This document shows, one piece after another, positions 17,285 through 27,282 of a stretch of DNA of 64,000 nt. Source of the stretch: Bacillota bacterium (GTDB taxonomy: Bacteria > Bacillota > Clostridia > Acetivibrionales > DTU013); NCBI GenBank assembly GCA_023435305.1, contig JAEYRV010000040.1, positions 8,036-72,035 on the forward strand, read 5' to 3'. The notes beneath the pieces are model-generated. The model was not told where the DNA came from. It saw only the letters and a program-made list of their open reading frames with translations, and did not search any database. The first letter of the stretch is position 1, and each line of letters begins with the position of its first letter. The translations under genes were made by a program, and so were the position numbers.

Positions 17285-19282
17285 CTATTTATCTATGAAG
17301 GACTTGTTGATGCTGTTTACAAATTCTTCATTTGTCCTGGTCTGCGTCAGCTTGTTCAGTATCATTTCCGTGACATCCGATGTGCCCAGATTGCTCATAG
17401 CCTTTCTGATGGCCCAGATGCTCTCCATTTCCTTCTGGTTGAGCAGCAGGTCCTCTCTTCTGGTACCGGACTTGTTGATGTCGATGGCAGGGAAAACACG
17501 TTTTTCCGACATCTTCCTGTCAAGGTGTATTTCCATGTTGCCGGTTCCCTTGAATTCCTCGAATATTACATCATCCATACGGCTGCCTGTCTCTATCAAT
17601 GCGGTCGCAATGATTGTAAGGCTGCCTCCGAACTCTATGTTTCTGGCCGATCCGAAGAATCTCTTGGGGCTGTGGAGCGCGCCCGGATCAAGACCGCCTG
17701 ACAATGTCCTGCCCGTTGGAGGTATGGTCAGGTTATATGCTCTGGCAAGCCTTGTTATACTGTCAAGGAGTATGACTACATCCTTTTTGTGCTCAACGAG
17801 CCTCTGGGCCCTCTCCAGAACCATTTCCGCAACCTTTATGTGATGCTCAGGCACCTTGTCGAAGGTCGAGTATATTATCTCTCCATTTATGGATCTCTGC
17901 ATATCGGTGACCTCTTCCGGCCTTTCGTCGATAAGCAGTACAATAAGCTCTATTTCCGGGAAATTGGTGGTTATAGCATTTGCGATCTTCTTCAGAAGTA
18001 TGGTTTTACCTGCCTTCGGGGGTGAAACGATCATTCCCCTCTGCCCTCTTCCTATAGGTGCGATCAGGTCGATGAGCCTTGTGGACAATTCCTTCGGACT
18101 GGTCTCAAGTGTGATGCGCTGATCCGGGAATATAGGCGTCAGGTATTCGAAGGGTCTCCTCTTTGAGGCCACATCTGGAGTGTCGCCGTTGACAGTCGAA
18201 ACATAAAGCAGCGCCTGGAACTTTTCTCCCTCTTTAGGTATCCTTCCCTTGCCCTTTATCTTATCTCCGGTCTTCAGTCCAAACCTTCTGATCTGGGATG
18301 GTGAAACATATACATCCTTTGTGCCTGACAGGAAATTATCGCTCCGAAGGAAGCCATACCCATCGGGAAGCACTTCCAGAACTCCCTCCACAGGATCGTC
18401 GCTTTCGATTTTCTCAGTCCCGTTCTGCTGTGGCTGCTGTCTGTCCTGTTGGTTGTTCCACTCTTTCTTCTGCTGCTGATCATATGTCTTAAAGGCCGGT
18501 TTGTCTTCCGTCCTTGTCTCTTCAGTCCTCATGGCGTCCTGGCCATCAGTCCGTTCTGCTCCGACAATATCGGCATCTGGCGCCTGTACTGCTGCCTCCC
18601 GCTTTCCCTCTGCAGCAGCTATAGGCTGCTCTCTCCTTAACTGCTTATAGTGTCCTGCTCTTGCGGGCGCGCCTCTGAATGCGTTCTGCGCACCTCTTTT
18701 TTCTCTGTGCTGTACTGTCGCCTGGCCTTCAGCAGATGTATCACTCTGTGCTGCAGCTGCTGCAGTATCCGTTTTCTCTGTTTCTGTGACTTCAGGCTTT
18801 ATATCTGCAGTTTTCTGTGCGACTGCAGCTTCTGTCTTTACCTCTTCCGCAGGAACGGCTTCAGGAGAGGCCTCTTTAACTTCTTGCACAGTCTCCTTGG
18901 CTGCCTTGCTTGGTCTGCCCCGCTTTGATTTCCTCAGGACGACCGGTTCCTCAGACGAATCATTTTTTATTTCATCAGCGGCCAATTTATCCTTAACTGA
19001 TTCATTATCAGCTTTAGTGTCTTCTTTGATTTCCACACTGTCATCTATATCAACCTTTTTAGCTTTTCTGCCTCTTTTAGGTTTCATGTCCTCATCGGTG
19101 TTCTTAGCTTCCTGGGCAGCTGCTGTGTCCTTATCCTTTTTAGCCTCCTTGGGTGCGCCGGCTTTCAGGATCTTATCTATCAGCTCATCCTTTTCAAGCT
19201 TTTTAACGCCTCTGAGTCCCATCATTTTTGCTATGTACTGCAAATCCTCCAATGACTTTGCAGAAAGATTCACTTCTTCCAT
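17285..19282 (-). CDS. rho: Transcription termination factor Rho with long N-terminal insert
   Basis: This 665-residue Rho is much longer than the roughly 420-residue E. coli protein. Residues 1-45 form the Rho_N helical domain. Residues 45-295 are a charged, low-complexity insert rich in K, E, A, D and Q. Residues about 297-365 form the RNA-binding cold-shock fold (GYGFLRSDN), and 375-640 the RecA-like ATPase with Walker A SPPKAGKTI (421-428) and LIDERPEEV. The insert has two AT-hook-like motifs, KRGRKAKK (69-76) and SKRGRPSK (119-126). Inserts of this kind occur in some Rho proteins and can alter RNA or nucleic acid binding. A roughly 200-base leader precedes the gene. Confidence 0.97.
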   Translation of the reverse strand: MEEVNLSAKSLEDLQYIAKMMGLRGVKKLEKDELIDKILKAGAPKEAKKDKDTAAAQEAKNTDEDMKPKRGRKAKKVDIDDSVEIKEDTKADNESVKDKLAADEIKNDSSEEPVVLRKSKRGRPSKAAKETVQEVKEASPEAVPAEEVKTEAAVAQKTADIKPEVTETEKTDTAAAAAQSDTSAEGQATVQHREKRGAQNAFRGAPARAGHYKQLRREQPIAAAEGKREAAVQAPDADIVGAERTDGQDAMRTEETRTEDKPAFKTYDQQQKKEWNNQQDRQQPQQNGTEKIESDDPVEGVLEVLPDGYGFLRSDNFLSGTKDVYVSPSQIRRFGLKTGDKIKGKGRIPKEGEKFQALLYVSTVNGDTPDVASKRRPFEYLTPIFPDQRITLETSPKELSTRLIDLIAPIGRGQRGMIVSPPKAGKTILLKKIANAITTNFPEIELIVLLIDERPEEVTDMQRSINGEIIYSTFDKVPEHHIKVAEMVLERAQRLVEHKKDVVILLDSITRLARAYNLTIPPTGRTLSGGLDPGALHSPKRFFGSARNIEFGGSLTIIATALIETGSRMDDVIFEEFKGTGNMEIHLDRKMSEKRVFPAIDINKSGTRREDLLLNQKEMESIWAIRKAMSNLGTSDVTEMILNKLTQTRTNEEFVNSINKSFIDK

Positions 19283-19491
19283 ACTCCACCTACCTTGTTA
19301 TATAGTTATTAAGTTTTATTATCAGAAATTCATATGAACATCTATGTGGCGTTGAAATATACCCGATCAGCTATGCCGGGAAAATTTCCACAAGTACTGA
19401 CATCCGGTTGTAATAATATGAAACATATGAAAATTCCTAAGTTTAATCAGGGAAATCTAAACAATTAGAATGATTCTTTTGATTCCAGAAT

Positions 19492-19521
19492 ATTATATCA
19501 TCTTAAAGAATAAATTGTCAA
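19492..19521 (-). promoter_or_regulatory. Strong promoter of rho with long leader
   Basis: TTGACA (19521-19516) and TATAAT (19497-19492) lie 18 bases apart on the minus strand. The start would be near 19485, leaving a leader of about 200 bases before the rho ATG. The rest of 19283-19576 holds no gene that I can see. Confidence 0.78.
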
Positions 19522-19576
19522 TCATATACACCCTGAACCGGCGAATTTGCGATGTTTTGCGAATTCAGGAGCAGAC

Positions 19577-20242
19577 TTATTTCCCGAACTTATCACCTGA
19601 ACGTCTGAATAAGATATTGTGCTCATACTCCAAATCATTTCCGGTAATGAACTGGTTTTTCTTCAATACCTCTTTGAGATCCTCATTCTTTGCCGCCGGT
19701 ATCCACTGATTTCCGCCGCATTTCCCGCATCTGAGCAATACACAGTCCGCCAGCAGCACCAGTTCTATGTCGGATGCTCCGCATTCACAGTAAAGACTTC
19801 CTCTCAGAGCTATGTCATGTATGTGGTTCAATGTGTCAAACATGACCTGGGTATTGCGGAAATAGTTCTCGTATCCGTAAGTATCCATGAGTTCGTCAAA
19901 CTCTTCTTCCAGGCTGTCCACCTTTTTGCGCACTGCCTCATCCCGGCCGATGAAGCATATCTGCATTCCTGTTTCCGGACAGTTCAGCACTATCGTCTCT
20001 CCCAATAGTATCGACTTTTTCGTTATGAGGTAGATATGCTCATTATCGCATCCGATACAGGGTATATTTATCAAAAAATTGCTTTCACCCTCCTGCTTTA
20101 TTGATATGCATGATTTCCTGCAGCGGCACGCAAGTCCGCAGTTCTTCTTGTATATAAGAGTAAACATCGAAACATTGAAAAAATCAAAGCTCCCGCAGGA
20201 AGTACATTTATATGCGATGGTGATACTTGTATCTATCAGCAT
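19577..20242 (-). CDS. Cysteine-rich protein with zinc-ribbon-like CxxC pairs, function unknown
   Basis: Not recognised as a named family. The ATG at 20242 has a GAGGTGGG site seven bases upstream, giving 221 residues. An N-terminal YKCTSCGSF pair, then clustered cysteines (CGLACRCRKSC and CIGC), a helical middle (about 100-150) and a C-terminal CECG...CGKCGG pair suggest two treble-clef or ribbon zinc sites. The layout resembles a structural zinc protein. It diverges from the lipid kinase gene at 20422, and no partner suggests a role. Confidence 0.8.
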   Translation of the reverse strand: MLIDTSITIAYKCTSCGSFDFFNVSMFTLIYKKNCGLACRCRKSCISIKQEGESNFLINIPCIGCDNEHIYLITKKSILLGETIVLNCPETGMQICFIGRDEAVRKKVDSLEEEFDELMDTYGYENYFRNTQVMFDTLNHIHDIALRGSLYCECGASDIELVLLADCVLLRCGKCGGNQWIPAAKNEDLKEVLKKNQFITGNDLEYEHNILFRRSGDKFGK

Positions 20243-20421
20243 TTTACCCACCTCAAATAAATATATTCGCCAAATATAAAAAAAATCCTGCTTTACCGCA
20301 AAACACATATATCATAGTACATGGGGCAAAAATACATAAAACATCTCCTTTATTTATACATAAGTATGTTATAATTTATCTGTTACACGAATTATGTCAC
20401 ATTAACAACAGGCAGGGTACA

Positions 20422-21306
20422 ATGAAGCATCTTTTTATATTAAATCCGGTTGCCGGCAAGGGTAAAACCAGCAGGCTCATTCCGGAAATCGCAGAATATT
20501 GCCAGGCCCATGGCTACAGACACGAAATCACTGTCACAGATTACCCGGGTCATGCAACAGAGATAGCAAAACAAAAAAGTGATGAGGAGCCCTGCAGGAT
20601 ATATTCAGTCGGGGGAGACGGAACACTCAACGAGGTGCTCAACGGCATGGCCGGGAGCAGCAGCAGCCTTGGCGTGATCCCAAGCGGCTCTGGAAACGAC
20701 TTCATAAAAAGCATTATAGGAGATACGATCCCTGACAACATCCTCGCTTCCACAATTGAAGGCTCGGAAAGGCTCATCGATTACGCCAGGGTCAATGACA
20801 AATATTTTGTCAACATTTCCTCCGTAGGCTTCGATGCGGAAGTGGCATATCAAACCGGCCACTTTAAGAAGCTGCCTCTCATTTCAGGCAAACTGGCATA
20901 CGTACTTGGCATACTCAGCACGATTGTCATATGCAAGAACCATCACATGGAGCTGATACTCGATAATGAGACCATCTCCGGAAAGTCTCTCCTTATAGCA
21001 GCCGGCATCGGCAAATACTATGGCGGAGGAATTTATGCCCTGCCCGGCGCCGAGATAGATGACGGCCTATTCGATGTATGTCATGTGGATGCTGTATCAA
21101 GGTTAAATATACTGCGTCTTTTCCCAAAGTACATGAAGGGTCTTCACAGCACCATTAAGGGCGTCCATCTGTATAAGAGCAGGAAGGTCGAAATACGGGC
21201 TGAAAGGCCTATACCGATGAACCGAGACGGCGAGATCATACTGACGGACAGCGCGGTCTTTGAAATATTCCCGAGAAGTCTGTCTTTTATAACCCCTGCA
21301 CTTTAG
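20422..21306 (+). CDS. YegS/DagK-type lipid kinase
   Basis: This 294-residue kinase phosphorylates diacylglycerol or a related lipid at the inner face of the membrane. It has the DAGK catalytic pattern: NPVAGKGKT at the N-terminus, SVGGDGTLNEVLNG near residue 65 and IPSGSGNDF near 92. An in-frame extension upstream lacks a ribosome binding site; the ATG at 20422 is preceded by AGGG and by a TATAAT (20370-20375). Whether it is the diacylglycerol kinase of lipoteichoic acid turnover (DgkB) or a sphingosine-type relative cannot be told from this alone. It is convergent with the ABC exporter operon, 10 bases apart. Confidence 0.92.
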   Translation: MKHLFILNPVAGKGKTSRLIPEIAEYCQAHGYRHEITVTDYPGHATEIAKQKSDEEPCRIYSVGGDGTLNEVLNGMAGSSSSLGVIPSGSGNDFIKSIIGDTIPDNILASTIEGSERLIDYARVNDKYFVNISSVGFDAEVAYQTGHFKKLPLISGKLAYVLGILSTIVICKNHHMELILDNETISGKSLLIAAGIGKYYGGGIYALPGAEIDDGLFDVCHVDAVSRLNILRLFPKYMKGLHSTIKGVHLYKSRKVEIRAERPIPMNRDGEIILTDSAVFEIFPRSLSFITPAL

Positions 21307-21316
21307 TTACAAATAT

Positions 21317-23101
21317 CTACATGGCCTCAAGCAGGCGGTATTGTGCCGCATAAAGGCTGTAATATGCGCCGCCTCTGGCCATCAGCTCATCATGGGTGCC
21401 CTGCTCGACTATTTTGCCGTCGCTTATGTACATTATCTTATCGGCATTTTTTATGGTTGACAGCCTGTGGGCTATTATAAATGAAGTCCTTCCCTTCAGC
21501 AGCCTTTCCAGGCCCTCCTGAAGCGCCAGTTCCGTTTTGGTGTCGATACTCGAGGTAGCCTCATCCAGTACCAGTATCCTTGGATCCGCCAACAGAGCCC
21601 TTGCAAAGGAAATGAGCTGTCTTTGTCCTACTGAAAGCCTTGAACCCCTCTCATTTACTTCGGTATTGTACCCGTCCGGCATCGCTGCGATAAAATCGTG
21701 GGCTTTTACTGCCTTTGCCGCAGCTATTGCCTCTTCATCCGTTGCATCCAGTCTGCTGTACTTTATATTATCCATGATAGTGCCGGAAAATATGAAGGTG
21801 TCCTGCAGCATGATCCCCATCTGCCTTCTCAGCGACGCAAGAGTCACGCTTCTCAGATCCATGCCGTCTATCATGACACTGCCGTGTTCTATATCATAAA
21901 ACCGGCTGACCAGATTTACGATAGTTGACTTGCCCGCCCCTGTGGGACCAACCAGCGCGACAGTTTCACCGGGCTTTACATCGAAGCTTGCATGATCCAG
22001 TATGATCTCATCCTTCTCATAGCTGAAAACAACATCCCTGAATTCTACTGCGCCCTGTATCATGGGCATCTCCACCGCTCCCGGCAGATCGTCCACCGTC
22101 GGCTTTTCATCGATGGTCTCAAATATCCTTTCAAGATATGCCACAGCGTTGATAATGGAGTTATAGAAATTTCCCAGATTGCTGACAGGCTCCCAGAACC
22201 GCCATATATAGCTCATAAACGCGACAATGATACCGACTGTTATGCCGTCTGTCCCAAGCCAGCTTACCCCGGCAATGAACAATGCAGCAACGCTGGTCAC
22301 AGAAATGATGTCAATGAAGGGCCACATCAGGAACTGTATTTTTATTGCCGATAGCCAGGAGCTTCTGTACTCATTGCTCTGTTCGAGGAAAATCCGCATA
22401 TTTTCCTCTTCCCTGGCAAAGGACTGTGTGACTTTCATACCGCATATGCTCTCATGGATATATGCATTCATATTGGCCTGTTTTCTGCTGAGCTTCTGCC
22501 ATGACCTGCGCTGGGCATTCTTCACAAGCATGGTCACAGTAATCAGCACAGGCAGGCCGGCGAGACAGACCATCGCGAGCCTGACATTCAAAAACAGCAT
22601 AAATCCGATTATTGCAATAAGCGTGAACATATCGGTAATAACACTTATAATACCGTTTGAAAGAAGATCGCTGAGTGAATTCACATAGTTGACCACCCTA
22701 ACGAGTATCTTTCCATGAGGCCTGCTGTCATAGTAGGCAAACGGAAGCTTCTGCAAGTGCGTAAACAGATCCTTCCTGATATTGTACAAAACATTCTGTC
22801 CGATATTCGTCATTGTCCTTATCCTGAATTTCATACACACTGTATTGAAAATAAGCGTCGCAAGATATATGGCAGCCAGAACCGCAAGTCCGGCAATATC
22901 CCTTTCCGGGATCCTTATATCTATTGCTGTTTTCACCAGATAGGGCCCAAGTAGCGCAAGCCCGCTGGATACCAGCATCAGCAGTACTGTTGCGATAACC
23001 TTTCCGACATATGGCTTCAGGTATCCCATCAACCGTCTGAATTGATTGAAATCAAATCTGGTATCCAATTCCTCGTCTATATCGAATTTATTCCTTGCCA
23101 T
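21317..23101 (-). CDS. ABC exporter half-transporter (second of a heterodimer)
   Basis: This 594-residue membrane-ATPase fusion has six membrane segments (about 30-310) and a nucleotide-binding domain (350-585) with Walker A GPTGAGKST, Walker B ILVLDEATSS with the catalytic glutamate, and a non-canonical signature LSVGQ. The paired gene has a normal LSGGQ but an altered Walker B. This is the complementary pattern of heterodimeric exporters with one degenerate ATP site. The ATG at 23101 has AGGAGG eight bases upstream. The 5' end overlaps its partner by 14 bases. The substrate (drug, lipid or peptide) is unknown. Confidence 0.94.
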   Translation of the reverse strand: MARNKFDIDEELDTRFDFNQFRRLMGYLKPYVGKVIATVLLMLVSSGLALLGPYLVKTAIDIRIPERDIAGLAVLAAIYLATLIFNTVCMKFRIRTMTNIGQNVLYNIRKDLFTHLQKLPFAYYDSRPHGKILVRVVNYVNSLSDLLSNGIISVITDMFTLIAIIGFMLFLNVRLAMVCLAGLPVLITVTMLVKNAQRRSWQKLSRKQANMNAYIHESICGMKVTQSFAREEENMRIFLEQSNEYRSSWLSAIKIQFLMWPFIDIISVTSVAALFIAGVSWLGTDGITVGIIVAFMSYIWRFWEPVSNLGNFYNSIINAVAYLERIFETIDEKPTVDDLPGAVEMPMIQGAVEFRDVVFSYEKDEIILDHASFDVKPGETVALVGPTGAGKSTIVNLVSRFYDIEHGSVMIDGMDLRSVTLASLRRQMGIMLQDTFIFSGTIMDNIKYSRLDATDEEAIAAAKAVKAHDFIAAMPDGYNTEVNERGSRLSVGQRQLISFARALLADPRILVLDEATSSIDTKTELALQEGLERLLKGRTSFIIAHRLSTIKNADKIMYISDGKIVEQGTHDELMARGGAYYSLYAAQYRLLEAM

Positions 23102-24878
23102 ATGCCTCACCTCCTATTGTAAAAGAATCTTTTTTATCGAAATCTCCGTATTGATTTATGAATACACTGTAATAATAGCCCTTCTGCGCGAGCAGTTCAT
23201 TGTGTGTGCCTCTTTCAACGATCCTTCCCTGATCCAGTACAAGGATCAGGTCGGCATTTCTTACCGCTGATATCCTGTGTGCAATAATGAAGGTTGTCCT
23301 GCTCTTGCAGAATTCGCTGAGAGATCTGTGAATAACATGCTCTGTTTCAATATCAACACTTGAAGTAGTGTCATCCAGTATGATCACAGAAGGGTCCTTG
23401 ACCAGGGCACGGGCCAGCGCTATCCTCTGCTTCTGTCCTCCGGAAAGGCCCACTCCTCTTTCTCCGATGACCGTGTCATATCCTTCAGGAAAATCCGCAA
23501 TAAATTCATTGGCCTCTGCCATTCCGGCAGCCCATTTTACCCTTTCGGCAGATGCCTCTGTCACGCCGTAAGCAATATTGCCCTCTATGGTATCGGAGAA
23601 CAGAAACACATCCTGCATAGCCACTGCGACGCTCTCCCTCAGGGCCTTCAGCCGGTGATCCTTTACATCTCTGCCATCCACCAGTATCTTTCCTCTTCTG
23701 CAGTCATAGAACCTGGAAATGAGGCTCACAAGAGACGACTTTCCGGAGCCTGTCGGTCCTACGACGGCCACTGTCTGTCCCGGATATGCTTCAAAGCTTA
23801 TGTCCTCAAGCACCAGTTCCTTTCCGTATCCGAAGTCCACGTTCCTGAATTCCACATGTCCCTTCAGCTTGCCGCTGACGGCCGCCGCATCACTGTCCTT
23901 TATCTTTGGTTCTCTCCCAAGCAAAAGCATTATTTTCTCAGCAGATGCCGCAAATCTCTGAGCATCATTTATAAGCCAGCCGACCATTCTCATCGGATTG
24001 TTCAGCGCCCATATGAAGCTGTTGAAGGTAACAAGCTCTCCTATGGTTATGTCTTTTGTTATTACCATGATCCCGCCGACAAGGATAATGACCACCGAGA
24101 GGAGTCCCGCAAGAGAATCCAGTACGGGAAGATATTTCTCCCATATCCTGGCCGCTTCGATATTGCTGTCTCTGAAGCCGGCATTCTCCCGTGAGAACTT
24201 ATATATCTCATACTCTTCCTTTGCAAAGGCTTTTATGACCCTGTTGCCGCTGATGCTTTCCTGCACTGTGGAATTGAGCCTCGAGAATTGCTCCCGTATC
24301 GCTGAAAATGCCGGTTTGACCCTGGCTGAGAGCTTTATTGCAAAGTATCCCGTAAAAGGCGTTACTGCCAGTAAAATAAGGGTGAACAAAGGGTTTATCG
24401 TAAAAAGGATTATGATAACGAACAGCAGCGTTATCCCATGCATAAAGAACTGATATATGACATATGCGGAAAAATGCCTGACCGCCTCCAGGTCACCCGT
24501 CAGCCTGGCCATTATGTCGCCTGTCTTTGTACTGTCAAAGAATTCGAAATCAAGCTCCTGGACCCTTTTGAAGATCGACTTTCTGGCATTGAACACCACA
24601 TCCTGGGAAACATGTTCAAACATCATAAGATATATATATCTTATGACTGACTTGATCACAGTTATTGATATCATTATAACAGCCAGCCTAAGAAGCAAAT
24701 CAGTCTGGCCTCCTATTATGACCTTATCTACGATTTGTCCCTGTATCAGTGGGTTGGCCATGTTCATCACATTGACGATCACTACGAGCACCATCGCCGA
24801 ACAGAACATATACTTGTACTTTTTAATAAAACCCCAGATCCATTTTAACTCCGCCACATTAATCAACGTCCTTAACAT
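23088..24878 (-). CDS. ABC exporter half-transporter (first of a heterodimer)
   Basis: This protein of about 596 residues has six membrane segments and an ATPase domain with Walker A GPTGSGKSS, signature LSGGQ, and Walker B VIILDDTTSS, in which aspartate replaces the catalytic glutamate. Proteins such as TM287 and BmrC have the same change, so this subunit supplies the degenerate ATP site. It is first in a two-gene operon that diverges from an AraC-type regulator. Start: ATG 24878, after a weak AAGGA; a TTG at 24887 is the alternative. Confidence 0.94.
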   Translation of the reverse strand: MLRTLINVAELKWIWGFIKKYKYMFCSAMVLVVIVNVMNMANPLIQGQIVDKVIIGGQTDLLLRLAVIMISITVIKSVIRYIYLMMFEHVSQDVVFNARKSIFKRVQELDFEFFDSTKTGDIMARLTGDLEAVRHFSAYVIYQFFMHGITLLFVIIILFTINPLFTLILLAVTPFTGYFAIKLSARVKPAFSAIREQFSRLNSTVQESISGNRVIKAFAKEEYEIYKFSRENAGFRDSNIEAARIWEKYLPVLDSLAGLLSVVIILVGGIMVITKDITIGELVTFNSFIWALNNPMRMVGWLINDAQRFAASAEKIMLLLGREPKIKDSDAAAVSGKLKGHVEFRNVDFGYGKELVLEDISFEAYPGQTVAVVGPTGSGKSSLVSLISRFYDCRRGKILVDGRDVKDHRLKALRESVAVAMQDVFLFSDTIEGNIAYGVTEASAERVKWAAGMAEANEFIADFPEGYDTVIGERGVGLSGGQKQRIALARALVKDPSVIILDDTTSSVDIETEHVIHRSLSEFCKSRTTFIIAHRISAVRNADLILVLDQGRIVERGTHNELLAQKGYYYSVFINQYGDFDKKDSFTIGGEAYGKE

Positions 24879-25021
24879 TAGTATCAAAATCCTTAATCAT
24901 TATCGGGCATTTGAAATCTATAAGAAATGTACAATTCTAATCTCCTGATGTATAATCTTATATTGACGATAATACATATTACATTGCTGCTTTAAATCTA
25001 TTTTGAAAGTTGGAAAAGGAA

Positions 25022-25867
25022 ATGTGCGAACTCGGCATAAAGGCAGAGAGCTTCAACCCCCATATATATTTTGCATTCAAACGGAGATTTGCTGAGTCCC
25101 ATGTAACCGATATACACTCGCATGATTTCGTGACCATGATCTATATCCTTTCAGGAGCCTGTACATATACCATCGGCAACGGCATCTACCACGTTAAAAA
25201 AGGTGACATGCTCATCTTCGGCCCCGATGTGTCCCATGGAAAAACGGTAGGACCGGGAGAGGAAATAATGGAGCTGCACATCGGCTTCGGAAATATCTGC
25301 GTGGATGGACTCCCCAGGAACCACCTTATCGCAGAGGGCACACCTCCGGTATTCAATCTGCAGGAATATGAGCAGGACTTTCTGAGCTGCTGCAGTGATA
25401 TCTGTACTGCTCAGGAAAGCAATTCGCCGGGCTGTGAGCTGATGATAAAGGTACACACCATGAGGCTCATTATTCTTTTTCTGCAGGTGACCAGAGCAGG
25501 TACTCATCGCAGCAACCGTACACAGGTAGCCTTTGATTCTTCGGAGAAAGCCGTAATTGTCAATACGCTTATGAAATATCTCAATGAAAACTATATGCGG
25601 CAGATATCTCTCGAGACCATCTCAAAAAGCATTTATTTGAGCCCTGCCTATATTTCAAAGGTCTTCAGGGATGAGATAGGCGAGTCTCCCATCAACTACC
25701 TGATAAAGATCAGGCTTGCAAAAGCACGGGAACTGCTGCTGGAAGGCAGCCATTCCATCAAGTCGGTCGCACGGTCTGTAGGCTATGAGGATGTATACTA
25801 TTTCAGCAAATTATATAAAAAGTATAATAATATTTCTCCATCAAAGGTAAGAAAACAATCAATCTGA
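25022..25867 (+). CDS. AraC-family regulator with cupin sensor domain
   Basis: The N-terminal half is a cupin-type ligand-binding fold (DIHSHDFVTMIYILSG and KKGDMLIFGPDVSH), and the C-terminal 100 residues hold the two helix-turn-helix motifs of AraC proteins (ISLETISKSIYLSPAYISKVFRDEIG and the KSVARSVGYEDVYYFSKLYKKY block). It diverges from the heterodimeric exporter genes, the usual layout of a transporter regulator; this link is inferred. The ATG at 25022 is chosen because GGAAAAGG precedes it; TTG at 25010 is possible. Confidence 0.92.
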   Translation: MCELGIKAESFNPHIYFAFKRRFAESHVTDIHSHDFVTMIYILSGACTYTIGNGIYHVKKGDMLIFGPDVSHGKTVGPGEEIMELHIGFGNICVDGLPRNHLIAEGTPPVFNLQEYEQDFLSCCSDICTAQESNSPGCELMIKVHTMRLIILFLQVTRAGTHRSNRTQVAFDSSEKAVIVNTLMKYLNENYMRQISLETISKSIYLSPAYISKVFRDEIGESPINYLIKIRLAKARELLLEGSHSIKSVARSVGYEDVYYFSKLYKKYNNISPSKVRKQSI

Positions 25868-25888
25868 CTGCAGCCTGGAAGGGCGTCC

Positions 25889-26425
25889 CTATTCATGAGC
25901 CCCGGCTGTCTTCCGGACCGGCTGTTTTGAATCGGCGAAGGAATCGGGGAACAGCTCCCTGACCTTTTTGGATTTATTGAGGTATATATACCATCCGACA
26001 CCGAAAGCTATTATGAATGCGAGACTGATAATAAATGCAACTATAATGCTGCTGTACATCGATGCATACTTTTCGGAATCGATACTAAACGGTATATCAT
26101 TGATCTGGCTGATCGTATTGACTATGAGATATGGGATCATATATATGAATCTAAATATGAGGAATACCTTTGAGACTTTGAGGGCATACTTTTTGAGCAG
26201 CTTCAGTACAATTGCCGAGTATACTGAGAACAACACATAAAATACTGCGATGGACATGAGAATTATACCCATGACCTTGTTTACCGGCAGCAGGTTGTAT
26301 CCATACGACAGAGAAAGAATACCCAGCAGGGATTCCTCTGCCAGAAGCATGATAAAATATAGCAGCAGTAATCCGCTGACACCCTTCTCATCATCATATT
26401 CATAAGGCTTCTTAAAATCATCCAT
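25889..26425 (-). CDS. Four-segment membrane protein, DUF2569-like
   Basis: This 178-residue protein has four hydrophobic segments, a GVSGLLLLYFIMLL opening and a closing WYIYLNKSKKVRELFP segment, both of which fit the DUF2569 pattern. No catalytic motif is seen. ATG 26425 has GGAG seven bases before it. It is convergent with the AraC gene, 21 bases apart. Function unknown. Confidence 0.72.
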   Translation of the reverse strand: MDDFKKPYEYDDEKGVSGLLLLYFIMLLAEESLLGILSLSYGYNLLPVNKVMGIILMSIAVFYVLFSVYSAIVLKLLKKYALKVSKVFLIFRFIYMIPYLIVNTISQINDIPFSIDSEKYASMYSSIIVAFIISLAFIIAFGVGWYIYLNKSKKVRELFPDSFADSKQPVRKTAGAHE

Positions 26426-26535
26426 AATAAATCTCCATTCAAACAAATATAGCGCACTTCATACAAAGTACGCTTACATTATAACAGGAAATATCTGTAG
26501 GAACAAGTGTTCTGTTTAATTATAGTAATTTTATC

Positions 26536-27048
26536 CTATTCGGTTACGGTATATGCTGCCGTTATTTGCTCTCCGCCGCCAGAGACCATTACTCCATATG
26601 TCCCTGGTTCTGTCTGGCTGCTCACGTTCCATTCAAGTTCGACCATGCCATTCTCTCCCGAACGTTTTACGGCAGTTGATGTAACCATATTACCGGAGTT
26701 ATTGTATACAGCAGTTATGGTGTACTGGGTATCCGGCCTCCCCTGGATGGAGATTCCGCCGGTCTCACCCTGCCTGACAGGCGTCCTGATACTCCGCAAT
26801 TCAAGGCCGCTTCCACCTCCGCTGCCCTTCGGAACTGTAGCCCCAATCAGACTTGCATAGCTCTGCCCCGGGTAATCCTCCCTGCCTCTCTCATATTGCA
26901 GGCCCATTCCGCCAGGCTGAGGCTGATCTGTTAAACCGTTCCCATAGCCTTGTTCCATCGGCATATTGCCCTCAAACTCGGCTGCACAGCCAGCCATGAG
27001 TAACACTAATATTAAAGAAACCATGAGCAGGAATGATAACTTTCTCAT
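26536..27048 (-). CDS. Secreted lipoprotein of unknown function
   Basis: This 170-residue lipoprotein has an export signal with lipobox LMAGC (C21). A linker rich in G, P and Q follows, then a beta-rich C-terminal domain (about 85-170) that looks like a small bacterial Ig-like module (TQYTITAVYNNSGNMV, ELEWNVSS). ATG 27048 follows AGAGGTG; the upstream ATG at 27084 would give an unusual extension. It is divergent from the sspH gene. No partner suggests a role. Confidence 0.78.
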   Translation of the reverse strand: MRKLSFLLMVSLILVLLMAGCAAEFEGNMPMEQGYGNGLTDQPQPGGMGLQYERGREDYPGQSYASLIGATVPKGSGGGSGLELRSIRTPVRQGETGGISIQGRPDTQYTITAVYNNSGNMVTSTAVKRSGENGMVELEWNVSSQTEPGTYGVMVSGGGEQITAAYTVTE

Positions 27049-27282
27049 ATAAACACCTCTCAATTGTTGGATAAGGTTATTCATATGATGCCCATAAGTG
27101 CCTGGTTATCACTATTGTATAATTTGCCAATATATCAGCTTTTTTTCATTTTTTTGTCTGCTGATACATTTTGACTAGTCATCAAAATGCCATCACGGAA
27201 AATAGTTCAGAATACAATGTATTTTTTTGAGAAAGCTAAACCTGGTATCCCTGAAATGATCAAGCTAAAGGAGTGGACTTTT

